Shown here piece by piece: positions 24,398 through 33,286 of a DNA stretch of 64,000 nt (positions within the stretch are counted from its first letter, which is position 1; every line of letters begins with the position of its first letter). The stretch lies in NCBI GenBank assembly GCA_011317545.1, contig WUJK01000007.1:620001-684000 (forward strand), in the 5' to 3' direction. The position numbers and the translations under genes are program-made. The notes under the pieces are model-generated. The model was not told the origin of the DNA. It searched no databases and saw only the letters and a list, made by a program, of their open reading frames with translations. The stretch comes from Coniella vitis. Taxonomy: Eukaryota; Ascomycota; Sordariomycetes; Diaporthales; Schizoparmaceae.

Positions 24398-25312
24398 TCA
24401 TACCACCCCTCCAAATCCATTCAATGGCACCTCCAACGCGCCCAACCTCTCATCCAGCCACTTGGCCAACTCCTCCGCATGTCTCCGAGCCGTCATAACG
24501 CCTGCCGTTCCAGCTCCAAAAGTGACCGAGCTCGCAGTTGTCTGGGCAGTTGTCGCAGCGCTGAGAACACTTGCGACATCTGAAGGAGAGCCCAGATTGG
24601 GTACTGCATGTGAGTGTCCATGGGGTGTCTGCGGGGGAGGGCTTGTAGATGGCGTGTGGTGGCCGCCGCCACCACCATTTGCGGCTGCTGCTGCTGCTGC
24701 GAAAGAGGGAGAGTCGCGGGGAGGGGCTGAGGCGTTCGAGGTCGCTTGTATCGCGCCCGTGTGGGATGAGGCGTGGCTGGAATGTTGTTCTGACTGTGTT
24801 TGTTGGTGTTGTTCTTGTTGTGGTTGTAATTGTGATTGAGACTGCTGCTGTGCTTGTGCGTGTCGAGCATCAGGAGGCCCCATGCAGACAAACAACATTC
24901 CACATTGCAGCCTGCGAATCACCAGCACGACACCTGATTCCAACTGGATCGTCACGGCCAGCGGACCGTCATCTCTTTGATGTTGCTGATGTTGGGACGG
25001 TATTCTCTCAGCTTGTCTGCTTGCGTTTCCCCTGCTGCTAGCGACCCGCTGGTGGTGGGTAGCGGTCGGTCCCAGGGCGCCCTGAATAGTCTCGCGATCG
25101 GTACCAGCGCTGTGGATGGCGTAGAGCGATGCGGCGACGGTGGCGTGGGTGCGCAAGGTCGCGATTGGAATGGGCGGATTGGAGGCGTAGGCGAGCAGCT
25201 TGCCGTCGGGAGTCAGCAGCAGGAGGGTGGTGATGTGGGCGGAAAGGTTGAGGTGGAGGAAGGAGGTTAGGCGTTTGGTGAGCAGGAGGGGCGGCGGTCG
25301 GGCGGCGGCCAT
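24398..25312 (-). CDS. Roadblock/LC7-domain protein, LAMTOR2/Ego3-like, single exon
   Basis: A 304-aa protein with a Roadblock/LC7 fold, as in Ragulator/EGO subunits that anchor Rag GTPases at the vacuole for TORC1 signalling. The fold is seen in pieces: an N-terminal helix (LLLTKRLTSFLHL), strands and helix ITTLLLLTPDGKLLAYAS and ATVAASLYAIHS, then after a linker VTIQLESGVVLVIRRLQCGM and LFVCMGP, and finally a C-terminal helix RHAEELAKWLDERLGAL. Two low-complexity insertions split the fold: a Gln/His-rich stretch near residues 85-115 and a Gln/Ala/Gly/Pro-rich stretch near 150-260. The core is about 100 residues, so the protein is about three times the usual family size. Assignment to EGO versus another roadblock complex is inferred. 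Confidence 0.78.
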   Translation of the reverse strand: MAAARPPPLLLTKRLTSFLHLNLSAHITTLLLLTPDGKLLAYASNPPIPIATLRTHATVAASLYAIHSAGTDRETIQGALGPTATHHQRVASSRGNASRQAERIPSQHQQHQRDDGPLAVTIQLESGVVLVIRRLQCGMLFVCMGPPDARHAQAQQQSQSQLQPQQEQHQQTQSEQHSSHASSHTGAIQATSNASAPPRDSPSFAAAAAAANGGGGGHHTPSTSPPPQTPHGHSHAVPNLGSPSDVASVLSAATTAQTTASSVTFGAGTAGVMTARRHAEELAKWLDERLGALEVPLNGFGGVV

Positions 25313-26095
25313 TGTTGGCTGTGTGTGTGTGGTGCGATTTGTTCTTGGCGTGTAATTCGAATCTCGTGGAACAGCTCCTCTGAATTGGCTGGCCAGGTGT
25401 CGCGTGAGCGTCCAAGAGATGCGCCCCCAGCGGCGTGATTGAATGACTTGCAGTTATCGAGTGCCAAACATGAAGCTGTGCGCTCTTTCTCCAAAGCTTT
25501 GCAGATGTTTGGCTGTGCTATCGCATACAATCAGGGCACGCGCGCAAGCAAGCAAGGAAGAGGGGCGCGAACTGCCGATATTGTCCGAAAGACGTTGCGA
25601 TGATGCGGGGTCTCTGCCTGCTTTGCTCGTCTGCTGCTGGTCGGTCATGCGGTTAAGGGAGAAATTTAAGTCGTCTGGTAAGGTGAAGCAACGACGGTGG
25701 TGCGACTCGAGAGCGAAAGACACAAGCAGGAGGAAATTAGGTTGCGGCGATTGCGAAAGTGTGGATAGCTGCAGCGAGCGGAAATGTTAGCATGGCAGAG
25801 CGAAAAGGCAGGCGCACATGTGAAGGTACCTTCCCGTGTTAGCAGCCAGCAGGCAGGGGTTACATAGGAATCGGCAAGGCTGCGTTGATGATGCACTTTG
25901 GGGGGAAATAGGGAAGGGAGGGGGGCTGCACTGCGAAATATCACGTTCGGTTCTACTAGTGTGAGTGATACGCGTGCAGACCCCTGCTCAGCCTTGTGTA
26001 CCTTTGCAGATAAAACTGTATGTCAAGGTACTTTGCCCCTCTCTCTGCCTAAAGGACCACTTACTTCCACCAGCCTCAACGACCGAGTATCCCCA
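25313..26095. other. Intergenic, no gene seen
   Basis: Promoter of the roadblock gene and 3' flank of the pseudokinase-like gene. No convincing coding sequence. Confidence 0.45.
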
Positions 26096-27645
26096 TCACG
26101 ACTTGCCCAGCCCCTCCAATATCGCCAACTGCTTCTGCCGTTCCTTTTCCAGCCTCACCTCCTCCACCTTTTCCGCCGCTACCTTCTGCACTTCTCTGTT
26201 GAATTTTGCCACATCCACGGCGCCCTTCCCGCTCTGCTTCATGGCCAGCTCCCTCATCTTCCTCTCAGCCCTCTCCAGGTTGCGCTTGCGCAACACCCGG
26301 TCATCCCACGAATCGCAGTACTCCCTTCCAGCGACATCCTCCTGTTTCCACTTCAAGTAGCCCTGTTTCGCCTGGCGGAGCAGCGTCGGAGCGTGTGCAT
26401 CAGCGCGGTATTTGCTCAACAAGGCCTCCAGCACTGCGATGAGCTCGCTCGTGTACAGGGATTGGAGGGCCTCTGTCTTGTTACGGAGGATGAACCTGGT
26501 GGTGCCGTCTATTGCTTGTGTGCACGCGTAGCCGCAGGACTGATTGGACTCCTCGTGCCAGTGTCGCACGTTGCACCCGGGCGAGGAGCATTCTTCCCTA
26601 TCGGGGAGTACCTGGCCCGTCATCATTCGGTAGAGGATGACGCCGATGTGGTAGATATCTGTACCGCGCATGTATGGTCTTTTGCCCTGTAGCATGCCAA
26701 TATCGTCAGCATTGCGCCTTTGGTGTGAGATGAACCTTCCTAGAGCCTCCTCGAATCGGGCCAAGCTGCGAGCCAACATGAACCTACCCTTGGGAGCGAG
26801 TAAACATCCTCCACAGCCATATCCCTCTTCACCTCCGCAAGACTACTCTTTCCATCCTCAGAGCACACCACCGTCGTGTTTTTCGAAAAGTCATTCACAT
26901 GTCCCGACACAAACGCCTTTGTGAAATCCCCCAATTTGCACAGTCCGTACGTCTCGCAGCCCCTGGGCTGCTGAAACCAGACATTCTCAGCCGTCACCGC
27001 GCGATGCAGAATGGGCATCCAGTCTTCGTTATTCCGCGTCACCGAGGCAGTGTAGCTTCTCGGCTCGCGCGTGGGCTGCACGTCTCCATCCTCATTGCGG
27101 TCGTCGCCATACACTGAAATTTCCAACTCGGCCCACCCCTCATGCAGCCAGCCCAGGGCACCCAGCAACCCCGTAACAACATGCCAACAGAGACTCTCTG
27201 GCATCCAGCCCAGCACTTTCCCCGTCGCTTCATCCTTCTTCACAGGCCTCGTCGTCTTGCTCAAAAGCGCCTCGAGCGTGCCTGCACCGCAGTAATCCCA
27301 CACTGCAAGCTGCGGCACCTCCTTCTTTGTTCCGTAACCCTGTGGTACAGCAGCATATGCTGCGATGTTTGAAGGGACACCCCGGATATCCACTGTGCGA
27401 TGTGTCCATGCACCGCCATGGAAGGCATCCATGGGGATTGTCTCAATGAAACTGATGAGGTTTGGGTGGCAGAGGAGGGCGGAAGTGGCGTTGCCTGCGC
27501 CGCGACGGAGGAGATCATCGAGAGGCGGGGGGATTTTCCAGGGGTAGGCAATGTAGAAAATATCGTCTTCACGACGGCGGACAAGGCGGATGTTGGGGGC
27601 GATTTCGTGGAGAATCTCATAAGAGGCACGGGTGGACGAAGCCAT
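26096..27645 (-). CDS. Protein kinase-like protein, probable pseudokinase, two exons
   Basis: Exons are 27645-26788 and 26686-26096, 482 aa; the intron (GTAGGT...ACAG) joins VYSLPR to GKRPYMRGTDIYHIG. Kinase-fold landmarks run in order: HPNLISFIE (alphaC-beta4 region), LAVWDYCGAGTLEALL (hinge), HVVTGLLGALGWLHEG (alphaE), catalytic-loop equivalent HRAVTAENVW near residue 214, KLGDFTKAF near 237, and DIYHIGVILYRMMTG (alphaF). The catalytic Asp of HRD is Ala, the Gly of DFG is Thr, and I see no glycine-rich loop or VAIK lysine, so phosphotransfer is unlikely. The last 80 residues are a charged coiled coil (RKRNLERAERKMRELAMKQ). It resembles unnamed Pezizomycotina kinase-like proteins; the biological role is unknown. 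Confidence 0.78.
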
Positions 27646-28276
27646 GATGATGACGATGAAGGGGTGTAGTGAGATGAGGTGAGTGATTCGTGGTCAGAGG
27701 CGGGCGTGGGGATGCGCGGTGGGTTTGTCGATGGAATGGAAAGGTTGAGAAAGAGCGAAGATGGGCGAATAATTAATTGATCCAAGAAGAAAAGTCAAAT
27801 TCTTCCAGAGAAAGTGAGCTGGCAAGTTCATTGTTTGGGTTGTTTGTGGTGTACAAAGTACTGTTCGTGACCTCCTTTGTCCGTGATCAAAAAGTTCGCG
27901 CTGCTGTTTACCTGCATCCATTAGATAACATGCCTATTGTCTGCTTCTTCCGGATTTGTGCAAATGCTTGACAAGAAATGCAAAGAAGCCTGGTTGACTT
28001 TAGAGGAGAGATAAGTATCGAAATGGAAAGATATTGGTACATGCTATTTCGCTTGACATAAGACTCGGTCTAGGGGCCACAGGTTGTATACATACGCCAC
28101 ACAAAGGTTGTATAATGGGAACTGAAGTCTTTACTGGTAGGCTAATATTTGTTTTGTTTTGTTAAATCTTTTGATCTCACAAAAGAAAACCTGTCTCTTC
28201 CGTGAACCCTTAATCATACATACAAAATTTCCCCCGACCCAATTCCAAAGCAGTAATACATTCATAACTTCGACAT
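27646..28276. other. Intergenic, no gene seen
   Basis: Upstream region of the pseudokinase-like gene and 3' flank of the dsRBD-HA2 gene; AT-rich towards 28250. Nothing recognisable. Confidence 0.45.
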
Positions 28277-30367
28277 CTAGTCAAAGTAAGAAGTCATCGG
28301 TGGTCGCAGCTTCTCATCAATGCCCAGCTTCGACAAAGTCAGCAGTATGTAATAGAATTCTTTGGATTGTCTGAACGACTTAAAGTAGTCCAACATGGCC
28401 GTGTTGTACGCCTTGCGGAGGGACTCGCGAATCCGCAAAAGAAGATCGCGTGCCTCGTCGTGACTCGTGCCAGGAGCAGCAGACTTGACCAGAACAGGGA
28501 GCCAGTCATTAATGACGAGCTGAGAGTAGTCTGGCGATTCATCAACCTCTACTCCCCGACCGCCTCTTGCTTGCGAGGGGAGCGAAGCTGTCTTGCTGTA
28601 CAGGATAGCTTCCATCGTGGTCAAGGAAGTAAGGTATCGGGCAGCAATGATCGTAGGAGAAAGTTCATTCTCGTCCTGGAAAATGTCTGTGGTTTTATCT
28701 GGAGCGTCCAATTGACCACTGAACATAACGAGAGGACTGATTTGCTCTACGCAGTCATTCAACATTTGACTGAGGGGTCGGAATCCAACGTGCCGCTGCT
28801 GTGCAGCTTGGACGTACTGCGTGTCCATCTTCATGTTCAAGACATTAGAGTTGTCCTGGTTGCGGGCGCGTAGTGGTATAAGGCATGTGGGCTGAATCTG
28901 GGCAATGTTTTTGCCCAGTCCGAATGCGAGGAGATGTCTAATGACCACATTTCGGTTGAGGTTTGAATTATACTGATTTCCATATGGTCCATATCGCAGG
29001 CTCAGAGGCCAAGCACGGAATTGGCGGTAAAAGTCTCGCGTGGCCACTTTGAACTGGGCCAAGCCCGTCGCCAACAGTTGTTGCTCTATCTCTTGCGCGG
29101 CGGCATCGATCGATCTGATGATATCTAGATCTTGCAATGTCGGCTCAAACCCGTCTGGAATGGTCTCGGGGCGTTGGGGATCCGGTGAGAGCATTGAGCG
29201 CAGTCTGGCAATGACGAGGTGGTAGCAATAGTGGTCGCCTTCCCAAGCCGCGGTAGACCTCCATAATCTAGACTGTTCACGCACTGCGGTCTTGGGAGAA
29301 GGGGGAAGTTGCTCCAGAGCGGCACAGATGATGGCCGGATCCAAACACCTGGTGATGGCGCCCAATGTGAGAACCCTGGCAATGGAAGGGGGAAACGGTA
29401 GGCCCGCAAGGCAGGTATCAATGTATGCCTCGCCAGTCGCCATAGACCCGTGCCGTGGTCCTGTATACGCCTCGATGCGGTAAACGATATTGAGGAGGGC
29501 AGAGATGTGGTTGGCAGTCAGTATGATGGCCGGGGTGAAGGGGTTACCAAACTTGGTGGGATAGGCATCGGGGTGGCCCGTGATGATTCGCTGCGCATAG
29601 GATAACTCCGCAATGGTGGCGGCGGCGGTGCGGGAAGCGGTCGTGATAGGTTTGCCAAAGGGTTTGCCTGCGATTGTGGAAAGCTGGACTGTGTGTGAGA
29701 TGTCGGCCTCATTCTTTGTGATGTTGACTTGTCTGTCACCGCCCGAACGCATCAGGCTGGAGTATCTTTGAATTATTTCCTTAGCGGTTGCACGATTGAG
29801 ATTGTAGCGCAACATGGAGTCGAGCTTCGTGCGACTTTCGGGGCGGTTCAGCAGTTGCGTGACCTGCTGAGCAGCGTCTTCCTCGGCAAGGATACGCTTC
29901 GAGCCTTGGCCAGAGGCCGAGATGTCGAGCTCGTTGACGTTCAGCGTCGCAATCCAGTGGAAGGACTCGTCAGAAGGCGCGTCGTCGGCTTGGCGCTTCG
30001 TGACCTCGAGATTGGGTATGACAGCATATTGAGCCAGATGCCGATACAAGTTGACCAGCGTGTCGAGTTTGGGATACTCTGGCTGAGTGGTCGCTTGACT
30101 TTGTCCCTGTGGCTGCAGCCCCAGGTTGGGGTCGGAGGCGTTGCTCTTCTCATCGCTCCGGGTCTGGGTGTTAGGGTCTGGGTCTGGCATTGGTCGAGGC
30201 TCAGCAAACTCAGCCGTGGATGAAGAAGTGTACGATCGCGGAAAGAGCCACTGTTGTGATGCAGTGCTTGCAGCATGTGATCGGAGAAGCAGTCTGCTCA
30301 AGCCATGATGAGGCCTTTGAGGAGACAAGTGAGTGCTGCTCAAGGTTCTGGCGCTGCATTTCCGCAA
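28277..30367 (-). CDS. dsRBD-HA2-OB protein, DEAH/RHA helicase relative lacking the helicase core
   Basis: The continuous frame encodes about 696 residues. It starts with an Arg/Ser-rich, acid-poor stretch up to about residue 55, typical of a mitochondrial presequence. Residues about 98-174 and 178-262 look like two double-stranded-RNA-binding domains (GQGSKRILAEEDAAQQVTQL; TTASRTAAATIAEL). Residues about 310-440 match the HA2 domain of DEAH helicases (GLPFPPSIARVLTLGAITRC, then LDPAIICAALEQLPP). The segment from about 470 to 620 matches the OB-fold C-terminal domain (NRNVVIRHLLAFGLGKNIAQ). No Walker A, DEAH or other RecA motif is present. The start is unresolved: the frame begins with a TTG at 30367, runs upstream only to a stop at 30392-30394, and a CTAATAC branch site followed by GTAG suggests an acceptor at about 30392 after a short 5' exon. 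A mitochondrial RNA-binding role is inferred. Confidence 0.75.
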   Translation of the reverse strand: MRKCSARTLSSTHLSPQRPHHGLSRLLLRSHAASTASQQWLFPRSYTSSSTAEFAEPRPMPDPDPNTQTRSDEKSNASDPNLGLQPQGQSQATTQPEYPKLDTLVNLYRHLAQYAVIPNLEVTKRQADDAPSDESFHWIATLNVNELDISASGQGSKRILAEEDAAQQVTQLLNRPESRTKLDSMLRYNLNRATAKEIIQRYSSLMRSGGDRQVNITKNEADISHTVQLSTIAGKPFGKPITTASRTAAATIAELSYAQRIITGHPDAYPTKFGNPFTPAIILTANHISALLNIVYRIEAYTGPRHGSMATGEAYIDTCLAGLPFPPSIARVLTLGAITRCLDPAIICAALEQLPPSPKTAVREQSRLWRSTAAWEGDHYCYHLVIARLRSMLSPDPQRPETIPDGFEPTLQDLDIIRSIDAAAQEIEQQLLATGLAQFKVATRDFYRQFRAWPLSLRYGPYGNQYNSNLNRNVVIRHLLAFGLGKNIAQIQPTCLIPLRARNQDNSNVLNMKMDTQYVQAAQQRHVGFRPLSQMLNDCVEQISPLVMFSGQLDAPDKTTDIFQDENELSPTIIAARYLTSLTTMEAILYSKTASLPSQARGGRGVEVDESPDYSQLVINDWLPVLVKSAAPGTSHDEARDLLLRIRESLRKAYNTAMLDYFKSFRQSKEFYYILLTLSKLGIDEKLRPPMTSYFD

Positions 30368-31033
30368 GGCCGAGGCCGTCTTGGGTATTGTCTACTCAAT
30401 GCGTATTAGCCAGACTGTGTCTTAGGAGAAAGAGGGAGTGCACAACAGACGGACGATTAACCTCGCCATAATCGCCTGCTATGTACTGAGGTACAAGCCA
30501 GGCCAGGCCAGGATGAAAGGGTCAAGGTGATCTTGCTGTTTTTCGCATCGAGGTGACTGACGAGAAGGGAAGAAAGGAAGAGTGATTACATAAGTGCACG
30601 ATACTTTTCGCACGTACTGAAGCGTCAAGTATCAAGGTGCCTCGCCTTATGTAGGAGTACATAGTACACACTCCAGTGCGGTATTGTGCATAGTAGTACA
30701 CAGAACACAGTACAGAGTACTATGTACATGATAGTCTTCACCCGTTGCGCGGTTCAGATGTACTGTATACTTACATAGTACGTAGTGCATTTCATCGGCC
30801 TATCAGGGCTTCTGCAAATAGACTCCAGTATCCCAGCATTAAGTGTACTACAGGGTATGTACATAGTACCCATGATCTGATCATCCAATCCCACTTTGGA
30901 CCGTTGACATCTTTGACAAATTATCAACAGACAGCTCACTCCCAGAGCTTGCTTCACCAATTCCATTGCACGCCTGTTACTGGCGACTTTGCAATCACAA
31001 GAGGCCCGATTCATTTCCAATTGGGCCCTCACA
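30368..31033. promoter_or_regulatory. Bidirectional promoter region between the dsRBD-HA2 gene and COX15
   Basis: About 650 bases separate two divergent genes whose products both carry mitochondrial-type presequences. It contains four exact copies of TACATAGTA/TACTATGTA (30658-30666, 30718-30726, 30772-30780, 30860-30868) and other GTAC-rich near-copies, plus a short GGCCA tandem at about 30498-30512. It also probably contains the missing 5' exon of the minus-strand gene. Regulatory function is inferred from position and motif density. Confidence 0.5.
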
Positions 31034-32700
31034 ATGGCCTTCCTCCCGCCTGCGCCTGCGCGACGCAGCGCAAACACCATCCTCACGAGGCTCGCCGTCC
31101 AAGCTTCGCGCACCTCGTCTGCTCTTCCATTCTCGACCACCGCTACTCCTCTTTCCTCCTCGCCTTTTGTCTGTCGCCAGTGCTCGAGGCTCGCCGTTTC
31201 CCAATCAACCACGCCCTCGCCCGTCCTCTCTGCCCTGTCACAAGCCCGCAACATCCGGAAAAATGCATCACCACTATCGTCGTCGCCGCCTTTGCTAGTC
31301 CGCTGCCTCAGCAACAGCTCCAGCAACAAGACAACCGCCCCTGCCCGGCCATCTGCCTCTTTCAATCCTGCCGAAACTGTCGACTCTACCAAGACAAATT
31401 CACAAGCCAAGAGCAGCTCCTTTCCCGAGACGAGCTCCAAATCTGTCGCGTACTGGCTGCTTGGAAGCGCGGTCTCTGTCTTTGGTATCGTTGTTTTTGG
31501 TGGCCTCACGCGCCTAACAGAATCTGGGTATGTCACGCCACACACTGCCCTGGATAAGACCATATGAGACCCCGGCAAGATAATTCATTGTTCATCTCCA
31601 CTGACGATTTTCGACCGTCCAGACTAAGCATCACAGAATGGCGTCCCGTCACCGGCTCCTTGCCCCCCATGTCCCCCGAAGACTGGGAATCCGAATTCGC
31701 AAAGTACCGCGCCTCGCCTGAATACATCAAACTCAACCCACACATGAACCTCGAGGAATTCAAGCAAATCTACTTTATGGAATGGACGCATCGTCTCTGG
31801 GGCCGCTTCATTGGCCTGAGCTTCGTAATCCCAACCATCTACTTCATTGCGCGGCGCAGATGCTCCAAACGCATGGCCTTCCACCTCGCCGGCATTTCGG
31901 CCCTCATAGGTTTCCAGGGCGTCATTGGCTGGTGGATGGTTGCTTCTGGTCTGAAAGACGATCTCTTTGCTGAAGGTGCCCACCCGCGCGTCTCGCAGTA
32001 CCGCCTTACCACCCACCTCGCCACCGCTTTCGTCTGCTACAGTTGGATGCTCGTCTCGGGCCTTTCGATTTTGCGCGCTCGCCGCCTGCGTGCCGGCCCA
32101 CCTGCTGCTGCTGCTCAACTCGCTGCCACGCTATATGGCCCTGCTCTTCGTCGCTTCCGTCGCTCTGCCACCGTACTAACAGCCCTCATTTTCGTCACCG
32201 TGCTCACGGGAGCTCTCGTCGCAGGCCTCGACGCAGGCCTTATCTACAACGAATTCCCCATGATGGGCAACCGCCTCACCCCGCCCGCCTCCGAGCTGTG
32301 GGATAAATTCTACGCCCGCAAAGAAGACGGTTCGGATCTCTGGTGGCGCAACATGCTCGAAAACCCGAGTCTCGTGCAACTCGACCACCGCATCATGGCC
32401 ATGACGGTGTGCGCGTCAGTGCTGACCTTGTTTGCATACAGCCGCATGGGACGTGTGGCTGCCGCCTTACCGCGGGATGCCAAGAAGGCGACGATGGGAT
32501 TAGTGCATCTGATGTTGTTGCAAGTGACGCTCGGTATCTCGACGCTGATTTACATGGTGCCCACGCACTTGGCTGCTACGCACCAGGCCGGTGCACTGGC
32601 GTTGTTGACGGGTGCGTTGGTCTTGTCAACGCGGTTGAGGATTCCCAAGAGTACCCTTGCTGTGATAAGAAAGCAAATGAAGACGATCAAGACAAAATAA
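31034..32700 (+). CDS. COX15: Heme A synthase, two exons
   Basis: Mitochondrial inner-membrane enzyme that oxidises the C8 methyl of heme O to make heme A for cytochrome c oxidase. Exons are 31034-31527 and 31623-32700, 523 aa; the intron (GTATGT...CCAG) splits GG-A so that LTRLTESG joins LSITEWRPVTGSLPP, the family hallmark. A long Ser/Arg/Ala-rich presequence (about 130 residues) precedes the first membrane segment (YWLLGSAVSVFGIVVFGGLT). Heme-ligand histidines are visible in FMEWTHRLWGR, RLTTHLATA, LDHRIMAM and ATHQAGALALL, and the YNEFPMMG block is intact. Eight membrane segments are expected. It is longer than yeast Cox15 (486 aa) because of the presequence. Confidence 0.96.
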
Positions 32701-33286
32701 AGTGGGTGTGGTGTGTTTTGGAAGATGAAATGGCTCCTGCGAAGCTTATCAAAGCTTGATATATTAGAGTGTGCGAAAGTACGCGACACGTGTAAGGATA
32801 ACAGAGAATAACAAAAAGGAGACTCGGCATTGTTGTGGAAGGATCTCGAAGAAGCAATCATCTCCACTCATACAAAGTGCGGTCTACACATAGTATAGAG
32901 TCTATACATAGTATAGAAAGCCAGGCAATATAAGTAGCCTGTATCATGGTTTGGGAGAGAAAAGGCCGGAAAAGAAAACCAAAAAATCAGAAATCAGAAA
33001 AAGCATCATCGCTAATTTCTGCTCGCACAAGTTGGTATCAGGGACTACTGTCTTGTCACCTGTGCAAGTCAAGACTGACTACAACTTGACACTACATAGT
33101 CTTCAATATCGACCAAAGACGTTATCTTTTGGTTTCTTGCAATGCAAGGCTTTGTAAACCTAGTCAAACCAAACCACAAACCAAATGAAAATCAAATCAA
33201 ATCACCTGAACAGAATACTCTGTGTGCTATAAATCTTTTATTTTGTCATGAATCTTTTCCTCTATTTTGCAACTCATTTCGATCGC

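Noticed and set aside
30754..31578. A 274-codon open frame on the minus strand
   Set aside because: It overlaps the COX15 first exon in antisense and the shared promoter, with no family resemblance.
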